This document shows positions 1-9,382 of a stretch of 64,000 nt of DNA, piece by piece (the first letter of the stretch is position 1; each line of letters opens with the position of its first letter). The position numbers were made by a program, and so were the translations under genes. Under the pieces are notes generated by a model. It saw nothing but the letters and a program-made list of their open reading frames with translations, searched no databases and was not told the DNA's origin. Origin of the DNA: an uncultured beta proteobacterium (GTDB lineage Bacteria; Pseudomonadota; Gammaproteobacteria; Burkholderiales; Burkholderiaceae_C); the NCBI GenBank assembly GCA_903876715.1, contig CAIRBF010000240.1:1-64000 (forward strand). The letters are read 5' to 3'.

Positions 1-507
1 CTCGTGCGCGCCCGCCGCATCGCGCGGCTGTTGCACCCAGACCATGACCTCGCGCTCACCGGCCTTCTCGAAGCGCAGGGTCATGGGGAAGCGGTCGCCG
101 TCCTTCAACGGCGCCTTCAGGCCGATCAGCATCAGGTGGTGTTCGCCGCCGTGGCGCAGCCTTACCTCGCCCTTGGCCGGCACCGTGAGGCCTTCGATGG
201 CGCGCATGCGCATGACGTTGTTCGCGTCGATGACGCTGCGGTGGATCTCCACCTCCCGGGCCGCCGGCGTGCTCGCGCCGATCAGGCGGTCGGGCTGGGC
301 GCCGGTGTTGCGGATGGCGCGCAGGTAGGCCGCGCCGGTGCCGGCGCCGGGCGGCGTGGGCGTGGCGTAGGGGTGGTCGATGCGCAGCGGGCCGAGACTG
401 AAGTCGTGCGCTGACGCCGGGGGGGCGAACAGGGCCGAGAGGGCGGTGGCTGACGCGACAGCCAGTGCCGCGGCGGCGGCGCGGCGGCGGATGAGGGAGG
501 TGGACAT
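1..507 (-). CDS. PCuAC-type periplasmic copper chaperone (3' end cut by window edge)
   Basis: Periplasmic copper carrier of the PCuAC family, which delivers Cu(I) to cytochrome oxidase assembly. The frame is open from an ATG at 507 to the window edge (169 codons read, no stop), so the C-terminus is missing; the ORF track omits it for that reason. Residues 1-33 form an Arg-rich, Ala/Leu signal peptide ending in an ASA-type cleavage site. The family metal site is visible: His89, Met99 and Met101, then H-x-M at His124/Met126 in 'HHLM'. An AGGAA ribosome site precedes the ATG. It lies downstream of, and on the same strand as, a DUF2946 gene, a common copper-related pairing. Confidence 0.9.
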   Translation of the reverse strand, partial: MSTSLIRRRAAAAALAVASATALSALFAPPASAHDFSLGPLRIDHPYATPTPPGAGTGAAYLRAIRNTGAQPDRLIGASTPAAREVEIHRSVIDANNVMRMRAIEGLTVPAKGEVRLRHGGEHHLMLIGLKAPLKDGDRFPMTLRFEKAGEREVMVWVQQPRDAAGAHE

Positions 508-762
508 GAAGATTCCTGGACGTTGAAGCGGGGGTCGGCCATCCGGCCGACCCTGAGGCTGGCGGCAGCGCCGCGACGAAGGCGGCCTGCCGGGCTTGGA
601 GGGCACGCACGCCGCGCGGAAACCGGACGGAACCCGGGCCGCGAGGGCACGGTCCGGATCACAGGCCGGCCACATTGGCGCCGCGCCGCACGCGGGCACG
701 CGACCGCAGTCGCGGCTGCGCCTCGGAGGCGCGGCCGCGCTGCGCGCACGACGCTCAGCGCG

Positions 763-1164
763 TCAGGCGCAGGAAGGCGGGCCGCGCGGCTGCGCGGGCC
801 GCCAGGCGTGGGCGGTGCGCGGCGCGGTGAGGAAGCGCTCAGGCGGGCCTTCTTTCAACGCCAGCGCCGGCAGCGGCGTGACGGGCGCCGGAGGCGGCGC
901 CATGCCCTGCGATCCGTGCGGACAGCAGGGGCAGTGATCCTGATGACCGGCCAAGGGCCCGCCCGAATCGGGGCCCGGGGCGCCACGGCCAGCGTCTTCG
1001 AGCTGGACCCAACGCGAGCCCTGTGCGGTGCAGACCTCGACCCAGCGGCTGGACCCGGAGGCCAGCGCCAGCGCATGCGACATCACCGGCGCGAGCGCCG
1101 AGAACGCCAGGGCCAGCGCGGCGAGCCAAAGGGTGAAGCGGCGATGAAGGGCAGTACGGGTCAC
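763..1164 (-). CDS. DUF2946 family protein
   Basis: Small secreted or membrane-anchored protein of the DUF2946 family (133 aa), often found beside copper chaperones and TonB receptors in betaproteobacteria. Seen: a GTG start (the frame has no better ATG), one hydrophobic N-terminal segment at about residues 10-35, a Cys-rich motif 'HCPCC' near residue 78 that could bind copper, and the family's C-terminal 'PRGPP' tail. The next gene on the strand is the PCuAC chaperone, 255 nt away, so co-transcription is plausible but not tight. Molecular function is unknown; a role in copper handling is inferred from the neighbour and the Cys/His motif. Confidence 0.75.
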   Translation of the reverse strand: MTRTALHRRFTLWLAALALAFSALAPVMSHALALASGSSRWVEVCTAQGSRWVQLEDAGRGAPGPDSGGPLAGHQDHCPCCPHGSQGMAPPPAPVTPLPALALKEGPPERFLTAPRTAHAWRPAQPRGPPSCA

Positions 1165-1216
1165 CGCGATATTCTAGGAAGCGGCGGCAGCGGGCCCAGC
1201 CTCCGCCGCAGGGGCG

Positions 1217-2206
<990 letters not shown>

Positions 2207-2244
2207 GGCGCGCGCATGGTGGACGGACGGTTCCAGAGAGTATA

Positions 2245-2262
2245 TTGCGATTGCAATCGCAA
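2245..2262. promoter_or_regulatory. 18-bp perfect palindrome, candidate Zur-type operator
   Basis: TTGCGATTGCAATCGCAA is a perfect inverted repeat, 38 nt upstream of the COG0523 start codon and inside the only AT-rich patch of this intergenic region. COG0523 GTPases are frequently repressed by the zinc regulator Zur, whose boxes are palindromes of similar size. Assigning it to Zur rather than another dimeric regulator is inference. Confidence 0.5.
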
Positions 2263-2406
2263 AAATAGGAATCGCCTTCCTTCGCTCGGCGCGCTCGCGG
2301 TTCCCGCGCCCGGCGTTGCCCCGCCCGGTAAGGACCCCCCGAGGGCTGTCGGGCTCGAGCGCCATCGAAGGCGCGTCCTTGTCGGAGGAGATCCCGACGC
2401 CCGGCG

Positions 2407-3357
2407 TCAGCCGCCGCCGCGCCGGAAGTCCACGCCCAGGCGTTCGCGCACCTGCGCCACGCGGCGGCGGCTGACCGGCATGCTCGCGCCGCCGCGCAGG
2501 TCGACGACCCAGCCGTCGCCCTGGCGGCGCACGCCGCGCACCGCGCGCAGCGCCACCCAGTGCGAACGGTGCACGCGCAGGCCCTGGTCGCCGAAATGGG
2601 CCTCCACGGCCGCCAGGCTGCCCAGCACCATCGCCCGCCCGAGGGCGGTCGTCACCTGCAGGTAGTGGAGGTCGGCCTCCACGTGCAGCACCTCGTCGCC
2701 CAGCGCGCGCGGCCAGCCCAGTGCTTCCGCGGCGGTGGGCGCTTGGATGGCTCTGGATGCCGAGGGTGAGTCTGCCGTGGGCACGGCCGCAACCTGGGCC
2801 GCTTGGGGAGCCGGGCGCACCGGGAGCACCGGGAGCGCTGGCGGCTGGGGGCCGGCCGCTGCCGGCTCCAGGGCCACCTGGACCCCGGCGGCGCCGGTGA
2901 CCGCCATGCGGGCGCCTCGCGCGGGCAGCCAGGGCGCGGTGAGGTTGATCAGGTGCCAGGTCAGCAGGTAGGCCGGGCCGACCTGCAGCAGTTCAGCCAC
3001 CAGGCGGCCGCCCAGCCCACGGGCCTCCAGCGCGTCCAGCCAGCCGTCCGGCGGCTCGGCCGGGGGCGGGAACACGCCCTCCAGCCCCAGCGACAGCGGC
3101 GTGAACAGCAGCAGGCCCAGCCCGCCGGACAAGGCCACTGTCTGCCAGCGCGGCCGCAGAATCCACGCCGGCCGCCGCACCAGTGCGGCCGCCACCACGC
3201 CCGCCAGGCCCAGGCCCAGGCCCACCGAGACCACCCAGAACGTGAACGCCAGCAGGCCGGGCCAGGACCCGGCAGGGTTGGCGCCGGTCAGGGTGAACAG
3301 CGCGGCGGCGATCAGCATGGCGGCGCCGAAGCGGCGCGCAGGGGACGGAGCGGGCAT
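2407..3357 (-). CDS. Membrane-bound LytTR-type transcriptional regulator
   Basis: 316-aa protein with a hydrophobic N-terminal half and a C-terminal LytTR DNA-binding domain. About four membrane segments can be read between residues 10 and 150 (for example around '[12 protein letters not shown]' and '[14 protein letters not shown]'), then a Pro/Ala-rich linker to about residue 210. The LytTR domain (about 220-310) shows the family features '[10 protein letters not shown]', 'VHRSHWVAL' and a terminal 'MPVSRRR'. There is no receiver domain, so it resembles one-component membrane LytTR regulators rather than two-component response regulators. Target and signal are unknown; the nearest candidate is the divergent outer-membrane gene. 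Confidence 0.85.
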   Translation of the reverse strand: MPAPSPARRFGAAMLIAAALFTLTGANPAGSWPGLLAFTFWVVSVGLGLGLAGVVAAALVRRPAWILRPRWQTVALSGGLGLLLFTPLSLGLEGVFPPPAEPPDGWLDALEARGLGGRLVAELLQVGPAYLLTWHLINLTAPWLPARGARMAVTGAAGVQVALEPAAAGPQPPALPVLPVRPAPQAAQVAAVPTADSPSASRAIQAPTAAEALGWPRALGDEVLHVEADLHYLQVTTALGRAMVLGSLAAVEAHFGDQGLRVHRSHWVALRAVRGVRRQGDGWVVDLRGGASMPVSRRRVAQVRERLGVDFRRGGG

Positions 3358-3571
3358 GGTTTACAGGTCCGGCGTTCTTCGCGGTGCGGCGCAGCGAGGA
3401 ACCGGACGAGTTTGCCACCGGCCGTGCCACCGCTGGTGCGATGCCGGGCGTCCGCCCCGGCCGGGAACAATGCCATTCGTGCAGCCGATCGACCGCTCGT
3501 GCAGCGGCGCTTGGCAACGCCGGCCGGGGCGGCGATGCTCTTCCTGTCGTTCAACCTCCTCCTGTTTCACC

Positions 3572-4225
3572 ATGCACCTCAAGTCAACGCTGATGGCCGC
3601 GGCAGCCCTGCTGGCCGCCCTCCCCACCCAGGCCGAGGACGGCGCCTGGTACCTCACCGCCCGGCTGGGCGCCGCCACGCAGGCGTCGCAGACCCTGTCC
3701 TTCAGCGGCGGCGGTAGCGTGGCGGACGGCAGCCTGCGCTACGGCCCGGGCCTGCTCAGCGGCGCTGCCATCGGCCGGGACTTTGGCGCCGGCTGGCGCG
3801 TCGAAGGCGAGTTCACCTACCAGTCGACCGGGATGGACCGGGCGCCGTTCAGCAGCCCCGGCCCGGCGGGCAAGGGCAACCACGCGGCCACCTCGCTGGC
3901 CCTGAACGTGCTGCGCGAGTTCGACCTCGTCGGCCGGCCGTCGGTGCGCACCTACCTGGGCCTGGGCTGGGTGCGGCTGACCGAGGTGGACATCGACTTC
4001 GAGCCGCCGGGCCAGCCCGGGCAGTCGTTCTCGACCTCGGGCTCGGGCTGGCAGCTGCTGGCCGGCGCCCGCTACGACCTGGACAAGCGCTGGTTCGTCG
4101 ACGCCGGCGTGCGCTGGCTGCACAGCCCCCGCCTGCGCATGAGCGGCGAAGGCGCCACTGCAGGCCGGATCGACGCGCATTTCCGGCCCTGGGCGGTCAC
4201 GGCTGGCCTTGGCCGGCGGTTCTGA
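3572..4225 (+). CDS. Outer-membrane beta-barrel protein
   Basis: 217-aa secreted protein with an Ala/Leu signal peptide (residues 1-21, ending 'TQAEDG'), then alternating amphipathic strands typical of a small eight-stranded barrel (OmpW/OmpA-like). Strands are recognisable as 'WYLTARLGA', 'WRVEGEFTYQ', 'RTYLGLGWV', 'WQLLAGARYDL' and 'WFVDAGVRWL', and the protein ends in Phe ('GRRF'), the usual outer-membrane insertion signal. The ORF track start at 3101 lies far upstream; the ATG at 3572 begins the signal peptide and is chosen. It is divergent from the LytTR gene, sharing a 214-nt intergenic region. Substrate or role is not predictable. Confidence 0.8.
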   Translation: MHLKSTLMAAAALLAALPTQAEDGAWYLTARLGAATQASQTLSFSGGGSVADGSLRYGPGLLSGAAIGRDFGAGWRVEGEFTYQSTGMDRAPFSSPGPAGKGNHAATSLALNVLREFDLVGRPSVRTYLGLGWVRLTEVDIDFEPPGQPGQSFSTSGSGWQLLAGARYDLDKRWFVDAGVRWLHSPRLRMSGEGATAGRIDAHFRPWAVTAGLGRRF

Positions 4226-4294
4226 GCGTCCCGCCAGAGCCACCCGCGGGCGATCGGGCGCGGCCTTGCCGTGGAGGCCTGGCCTCTCAGCGCC

Positions 4295-5185
4295 TCAGGC
4301 CAGGCGCCCTGCCCGGTAGTCCTCGACCGCCTGGTAGATCTCGTCGTTCGTGTTCATCACGAAGGGGCCGTACTGCGCGATGGGCTCGTTCAGCGGCTGC
4401 CCGGCCACGAGGATCGCCTTTGCGCCTTCGGGCCCGGCCTGCATTGCGACGCCGTCGCTGCCCGCCGTGTTCGCCAGCAGCGCCATGCGCTGGCGCGGCA
4501 CCTCGGTGGCGGCCACCGCCAGCGCGCCGCGGTAGACGTAGACGAAGGCGTTGTGCGTCGCCGGCAGGGTCTGGGCGAAGGCGGCCCCGGGCTCGAGATG
4601 GAGGTCGAGGTAGGTCGGGGCGGTGCCCGCACGCTGCATCGCGCCGGCCACGCCCAGCGCCTGGCCGGCGATCACGCGCACCGTCACGCCCGGGGCGCGG
4701 GCCTCGGGGATCTCGCCGGCCGGGATGTCGCGGTACCACGGCGCGCACATCTTGTCGCGCGCCGGCAGGTTGAGCCAGAGCTGGAAGCCCTCCATGCGGC
4801 CTTCCTCCTGCTCGGGCATCTCGCTGTGGATGACGCCGCGGCCGGCGGTCATCCACTGCACGCCGCCGCCGCTGAGCAGACCCTCGTTGCCCGCCGAGTC
4901 GCGGTGGCGCATGCGGCCTTCGAGCATGTAGGTCACGGTCTCGAAGCCGCGGTGCGGGTGGTCGGGAAAGCCGGCGATGTAGTCGCCCGGCCGGTCGCTG
5001 CCGAAGGCGTCGAGCATCAGGAACGGGTCGAGCCGGCGTTGCAGCGTGTTCGTGAGCACGCGCACGAGCTTGACGCCGGCGCCGTCGCTGGTGGGCTGGC
5101 CGGCGACAAGGCGCTCGACGCTGCGCGGGCGGTGCACCTCGGGCAGGGCGGTGACGACGGGCGGGGGCGAGGTCGGGGTGTTCAT
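4295..5185 (-). CDS. Pirin family protein
   Basis: Bicupin of the pirin family (296 aa, usual length about 290). The N-terminal cupin has the metal-binding motif 'HPHRGFET' near residue 77 and the following His and Glu in 'GVIHSEMPEQEEG'; the second domain is the pirin C-terminal cupin, with 'QYGPFVMNT' and the terminal 'YRAG' typical of the family. Some bacterial pirins have quercetinase activity or bind metabolic enzymes; nothing here decides which. The gene stands alone, converging with the outer-membrane gene. The 69-nt gap between them contains a short GAGGCC/GGCCTC palindrome (4274-4286) that may help terminate both. Confidence 0.9.
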   Translation of the reverse strand: MNTPTSPPPVVTALPEVHRPRSVERLVAGQPTSDGAGVKLVRVLTNTLQRRLDPFLMLDAFGSDRPGDYIAGFPDHPHRGFETVTYMLEGRMRHRDSAGNEGLLSGGGVQWMTAGRGVIHSEMPEQEEGRMEGFQLWLNLPARDKMCAPWYRDIPAGEIPEARAPGVTVRVIAGQALGVAGAMQRAGTAPTYLDLHLEPGAAFAQTLPATHNAFVYVYRGALAVAATEVPRQRMALLANTAGSDGVAMQAGPEGAKAILVAGQPLNEPIAQYGPFVMNTNDEIYQAVEDYRAGRLA

Positions 5186-5342
5186 GGCGCCATCATCCTA
5201 GATCCGGTCGTTGAGCGCTGACGTCCGCGCGCAAAGGGCCTCTCTGGCTGGCGCGGCTTGCCGCGGCCGGCTGAGCCTCGAGGGGGAGCCCGCTGCGTGC
5301 CCGACCGAGCCGGCATCCGCCGCAACCGCCGCCAGGGCGTGT

Positions 5343-6344
5343 TCAGCCCGCCTGCGCAGCAGGCAGCTGCACGACGAGGTTGCCGACGAGCCGCCCCGAC
5401 TCCACCGCCTCGTGGGCCTCGACGATGTCCGCCAGGGGGACGCGGTGCGCGATCTGGTGCTGCAGCAGGCTGTCGTCCAACAGGCCGCGCAGCACCGCCT
5501 CGGCGGCGGCACGGTCGGCCGGCGCCAGGTTGTAGACGATGAAGAAGTGCCACGACAGGTTCTTCACGATCTGGGCGTGGAAGGACAGTTCGACGGCGGG
5601 CCGGCCGCTGCCGTAGACGACGGCGCTGCCGCCGGGCCGCAGCATCTCGGCGTCTGTCGCGCCATTGGCCGCGGCATCGACCTCGATCACGCGGTCCACG
5701 CCCTCGCCCCGGGTGAGCTCGGCCACGCGCGCCGCCAGGGGCTGCGTGCGGTAGTCGACGGTCGCGTGCGCACCGGCTGCGCGCGCGATCGCCGCCTTGT
5801 CCGGCGAACTCACGCTGGCGATCACCTGGCGCGCGCCCAGCAGGTGCGCGAACTGCACCGCGTAGTGGCCCACCGCGCCGGCGCCCCCGGCCACCAGCAC
5901 GCGCTGACCCGCCACGCCGCCGTAGCCGCGCACCGCGTGCAGCGCGGTCAGTGCCGGGATGCCGAAGCAGGCACCGGCCTCCAGCGGCACGCCCTCGGGC
6001 AGGTCCACCGCCTGGGCCGAGGGCAGCGCGATGCACTCGGCGGCCGTGCCGTCGGCGCGGCCCCAGGCGCCGTTCCAGATCCACACGCGCCGGCCGACGC
6101 GTGATGTTGGCACCCCGGCGCCCACGGCTTCGATGACGCCGGCGCCGTCGCTGTGCGGGATCACTCGCGGGTAGGGCATGCCGCGGCCGCGCAGGTTCGC
6201 GCGCGTCTTGACGTCCGAGGGGTTCACCCCGGACCAGTGCAGGCGGACCTTGACCTCGCCGGGGCCCGGCTCGGGCTCGGGCAGGTCGGCGATCTGGAGC
6301 ACCTCGCGCGCGGCGCCGGTGCGGGTGTAGAAGGCAGCTTTCAT
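5343..6344 (-). CDS. NADPH:quinone reductase-like zinc-independent MDR oxidoreductase
   Basis: 333-aa medium-chain dehydrogenase/reductase of the quinone-oxidoreductase (QOR) group. It has the GroES-like N-terminal domain ('WSGVNPSDVKT' near residue 38) and a Rossmann domain with the nucleotide motif 'VLVAGGAGAVGHYAVQ' near residue 150. The catalytic and structural zinc cysteines of alcohol dehydrogenases are absent, so it is probably an NADPH-dependent reductase of quinones or enones. Start ATG at 6344 gives the standard 'MKAAFYTRTG' beginning. It is monocistronic; no regulator adjoins it. Physiological substrate unknown. Confidence 0.88.
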   Translation of the reverse strand: MKAAFYTRTGAAREVLQIADLPEPEPGPGEVKVRLHWSGVNPSDVKTRANLRGRGMPYPRVIPHSDGAGVIEAVGAGVPTSRVGRRVWIWNGAWGRADGTAAECIALPSAQAVDLPEGVPLEAGACFGIPALTALHAVRGYGGVAGQRVLVAGGAGAVGHYAVQFAHLLGARQVIASVSSPDKAAIARAAGAHATVDYRTQPLAARVAELTRGEGVDRVIEVDAAANGATDAEMLRPGGSAVVYGSGRPAVELSFHAQIVKNLSWHFFIVYNLAPADRAAAEAVLRGLLDDSLLQHQIAHRVPLADIVEAHEAVESGRLVGNLVVQLPAAQAG

Positions 6345-6540
6345 GGTCAGGCGGGTGAGTTCGGGCGGGATCGCAGCAGGGCCTGCATCATCGCTTGCGC
6401 AAGGCCCCGAGGCGCAGCGTTGCCACAGGCCGGCGCGCTGGGCGCTGGGAGCGGCGGTTCAGCGTGCGGGGCGGCCCAGGCTTGCGTGCGGGTCCGGGTG
6501 TGAGCGCGCCCAGCCTCGGCGCGGCGCTACGCTTGCGCTT

Positions 6541-7386
6541 GTGTCGGTTCTTCCACCTCCAGGCCACGGCGCTGCCGTCCCGCTGCCGGCGCGTTGGCGG
6601 CGCCGCCTGCGCGAAGTCTGGCGCTCGGCCGGCTGGCCCTGCCAAGACGTGCTGGAGGCCGAGCTGCTCTCCGCAGGCCTGCTGGAGCGGCGGCTCGACG
6701 TCCAGGGCCGCGAGACGCTGCGCCTGAGCGACGCCGGCGTGCGCGCCCTGGCCGGCGCGGTCGAGGCGAACCGCCGCGCCCTCGGCGCGCACGAGGCGCT
6801 GGTGGCGCGTGTGGCGCTGGAGATGCGCCGCGCCGGCCGCATCGTCTGGCGCGGCCTCACGCTGCGGGCCGGGCTCGATGCGCCGGCCGATCCGGCAGCG
6901 CCCGGGCCGGCGACCGCCCCCTTGCTCGAAGCTGCGCCAGCCGCAGCCGCAGCCGCAGCCGCGGCGCGGCGCTGGGCCCTCGCGCGTCCGGACGTCTACT
7001 CGATCCGCCACACCACGCGCGAGGACGCGGTCGAGCCCGTGGTGCACGAGATCAAGGTCTCGCGCGCCGACCTGCTGTCGGATTTGCGCCACGCCGACAA
7101 GCGCGCGGCCTACGTCGCGCTGTCCAGCCAGTGCTGGTACGTGCTGCGCGAGGGTATCGCTGATGCGGCGGAGATCCCGCCGGAGTTCGGCGTGCTCGTC
7201 GCGCCGATGTCGGGCGAGGGGGCACCTGCCGAGGCGGCCGATGCCGGTGCCGCGCCGCTGCGGCTGCTGCGCGCAGCACCCCGGCGCGCGCACCGGCCCG
7301 GGCTCGGCACCTGGATGGCCCTGGCGCGAGCGACCCCCGACGGGGACGCCGACGACGGCATGACGGCGGGCCAGGCCCTGCTCTGA
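6541..7386 (+). CDS. Winged-helix plus MmcB-like (PD-(D/E)XK-type) protein
   Basis: Unrecognised by name. From a GTG at 6541 (281 aa) the N-terminal third resembles a winged helix ('LREVWRSAGWP', 'LSDAGVRALA'). A polyalanine run at about residues 130-140 is coded by a GCC-GCA repeat. The C-terminal domain 'DVYSIRHT' ... 'HEIKVSRADLLSDL' ... 'KRAAYVALSSQCWYV' resembles MmcB-type DNA-repair endonuclease-like proteins, with the acidic-ExK core of the PD-(D/E)XK fold. The track start at 6343 adds 66 Arg-rich low-complexity residues; no good ATG or strong ribosome site marks the true start, so the 5' end is uncertain. Nuclease function is inference from motif likeness. Confidence 0.6.
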   Translation: MSVLPPPGHGAAVPLPARWRRRLREVWRSAGWPCQDVLEAELLSAGLLERRLDVQGRETLRLSDAGVRALAGAVEANRRALGAHEALVARVALEMRRAGRIVWRGLTLRAGLDAPADPAAPGPATAPLLEAAPAAAAAAAAARRWALARPDVYSIRHTTREDAVEPVVHEIKVSRADLLSDLRHADKRAAYVALSSQCWYVLREGIADAAEIPPEFGVLVAPMSGEGAPAEAADAGAAPLRLLRAAPRRAHRPGLGTWMALARATPDGDADDGMTAGQALL

Positions 7387-7428
7387 GCCCCACGCGCATG
7401 CCGGCCTGCGGGCGCGCGGCGGCCGCGC

Positions 7429-9174
7429 TCAGCCGGCGAAGGAGGTCTCGGGCAGGCCGCGCACGCCGGGCACGCGGATGGCGAACAGCGCTCCCGACAG
7501 CGGCGCGGCGGCCAGCGCGTGCTCGCTCAGCCGCACGGCGGCGCTCGTGACGTACAGGGTGTCCAGGTTCGGGCCGCCGAAGCAGCAGCTCGTCGGCCGC
7601 GGCACGGGCATGCGGATGCGCAGCAGCTCGCGGCCCTGCGGCGAGTAGCGCGAGACCCGCCAGGCGTCCCAGATCGCCACCCACAGGCAGCCCTCCTCGT
7701 CCACCGTCAGGCCGTCGGGCGTGCCGTCGCCGGGGTCGAGCGTGATGAAGGGCCGACGGTTCGCGATCGCGCCCGTCAGCAGGTCGAAGTCGTAGGCGTA
7801 GATCGTGCGCCGGTGGGTGTCGGTGAAGTACATCACCGTGTTGTCCGGGCTCCATCCCAGCCCGTTGGCGACCGTGAAGCCGGTGTCCATGCGCTTCCAG
7901 CTGCCGTCGGCCTCGACGCGGAAGAGGCTGCCGCGGTTCGCGGCCGTGCCGATGTCCAGGGTGCCGATCCACAGCCGGCCCATGCGGTCGCACTTGCCGT
8001 CGTTGTAGCGGTTGCCGGGGCGCTCGGCCTCCGGGTGGCACAGCGGGCTCAGCGACTTGCTGCCCATGTCCAGCGTCATCAGGCCGGCGGGCGTGGCCAC
8101 GAGCAGGCCGCCGGTAGCCTTGGGGATGACCACGCTGACCATGGTGCCGAGCTTGACCTCCTGGTCCTGGCCGGCGCCGGCGTCGTGGCGGTGCACCGCT
8201 GGCGCGAGGATGTCGACCCAGTACAGGGCACTGTCGCGCGGCGACCAGACCGGGCCCTCGCCCAACAGCGAGCGCGCCGGCGTCACGCACTGCACGTCGT
8301 AGTGCTGCTCCTGCGGTGGCTGTTCCCGGGGTTGGATGGACATGACCTGGCCTCCGGCGTTGTGCGAGATCGTGCGTGCCGCCCCGATCAGGGTCGAGGA
8401 CAGGCCGTGCAGGCGCGACAGCGCGAGCTCGGCGTGCGCGCCGCTGATGCTGACCGCGCCGATGGGCTGACCCTGGATGTCGAGGACTGGCGCCGCCACG
8501 GACACCCGGGTGTCGTCGCGTTCGCGGCATTCGAGCGCGTAGCCGCGGCCGCGGCTGAGCACGAGCTCGCTGCGCAGCGCCTCCACGGAGTCCAGGGTCC
8601 GCTCGGTCAGCGCGGGCAGCGCAAGCCGCGCCAGCAGCGTGTCCAGGCGCGCGGGATCCATGTAGGCGGCGATCACCTTGCCGGCGGCACTGGCGTGCAG
8701 CGGCCAGCGCGCGCCCACCAGCGAGTTGCGGCGCTGCAGCGGCCCGGCTTCCTGGGAGGCGATCACCACCACGCTGTCCCCGTCCAGCACCGCGAGCTGC
8801 ACGTCGGCGCCGACCTCGGCCTGCAGCCGCACCAGCTCGTCCTGCGCCGCCAAGCGCAGGTCGAAATCGCTCCAGACCTCGTGCGCGAGCTCGAGCAGGC
8901 GCAGCCCGAGCCGGTAGGTGCGGCTCGCGGGGTCGTGGCGCAGCAGACCCTCGCGTGTCAGCGTGGCGAGGATGCGGTGCAGGGTGGCCTTCGGCAGGCT
9001 GCCGGCCCGCAGGAGCTCGGTAAAGGTCATGGGCGCGGGCGCGGCCGACACGATGTTCAGCACGCTCATGGCCTTTTCCAGCACCCCCAGTCCGGAGGGC
9101 GGTTCGGCGTCGTCGCGCGCGGGCGCAGCGGCGCGTGCGGCGGCAGGCGAGGTCCGGGACAGTTTGGACTCCAT
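7429..9174 (-). CDS. IclR transcriptional regulator fused to SMP-30/gluconolactonase
   Basis: One 581-codon reading frame joins two complete proteins. Residues 1-277: IclR regulator with winged helix ('SLPKATLHRILATLTREGLL') and effector domain. Residues 278-581: SMP-30/gluconolactonase/LRE six-bladed propeller, with the family's 'LLGEGPVWSP' start (Glu metal ligand), 'NRYNDGKCD' (Asn/Asp ligands), 'VANGLGWSPD' and 'GTPDGLTVDEEG'. Such lactonases hydrolyse aldono-lactones using a divalent metal. At the junction an in-frame ATG at 8343 has a GGAGG ribosome site 7 nt upstream, so the lactonase may also be made separately. The start is taken at ATG 9174 rather than 9204. Divergent from a sugar ABC operon it probably controls. 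Confidence 0.88.
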   Translation of the reverse strand: MESKLSRTSPAAARAAAPARDDAEPPSGLGVLEKAMSVLNIVSAAPAPMTFTELLRAGSLPKATLHRILATLTREGLLRHDPASRTYRLGLRLLELAHEVWSDFDLRLAAQDELVRLQAEVGADVQLAVLDGDSVVVIASQEAGPLQRRNSLVGARWPLHASAAGKVIAAYMDPARLDTLLARLALPALTERTLDSVEALRSELVLSRGRGYALECRERDDTRVSVAAPVLDIQGQPIGAVSISGAHAELALSRLHGLSSTLIGAARTISHNAGGQVMSIQPREQPPQEQHYDVQCVTPARSLLGEGPVWSPRDSALYWVDILAPAVHRHDAGAGQDQEVKLGTMVSVVIPKATGGLLVATPAGLMTLDMGSKSLSPLCHPEAERPGNRYNDGKCDRMGRLWIGTLDIGTAANRGSLFRVEADGSWKRMDTGFTVANGLGWSPDNTVMYFTDTHRRTIYAYDFDLLTGAIANRRPFITLDPGDGTPDGLTVDEEGCLWVAIWDAWRVSRYSPQGRELLRIRMPVPRPTSCCFGGPNLDTLYVTSAAVRLSEHALAAAPLSGALFAIRVPGVRGLPETSFAG

Positions 9175-9344
9175 GCGCGGAACTCTAACCGGCCGCCATG
9201 GCATAGGCGACTCACCGCTGTTCCAGCCAATGAAATTCCTCGACCCTGCGATCGGGAGGGTGATCGAGCTTGCCGGTCCTGCTGCCAGGGTTTGTACCGA
9301 TCATCAAGACGGCGTCCTCGATAACAATCGGCCTGACTCACGTT

Positions 9345-9361
9345 GTTCCGTTGAACGGAAC
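9345..9361. promoter_or_regulatory. 17-bp perfect palindrome, candidate IclR operator
   Basis: GTTCCGTTGAACGGAAC is a perfect inverted repeat about a central G. It sits in the 208-nt region between the divergent IclR/SMP-30 gene and the sugar ABC operon, ending 21 nt before the binding-protein ATG and just before its AGGAG ribosome site. IclR-family dimers bind palindromes of this size and often regulate the divergent operon. Binding by this particular protein is inferred from position. Confidence 0.6.
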
Positions 9362-9382
9362 TCACATCCAGGAGACCTCGCC

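Noticed and set aside
8918-9382. N-terminal 155-residue extension of the sugar-binding protein
   Set aside because: It would translate the antisense strand of the IclR domain and the operator; the signal peptide begins at ATG 9383.
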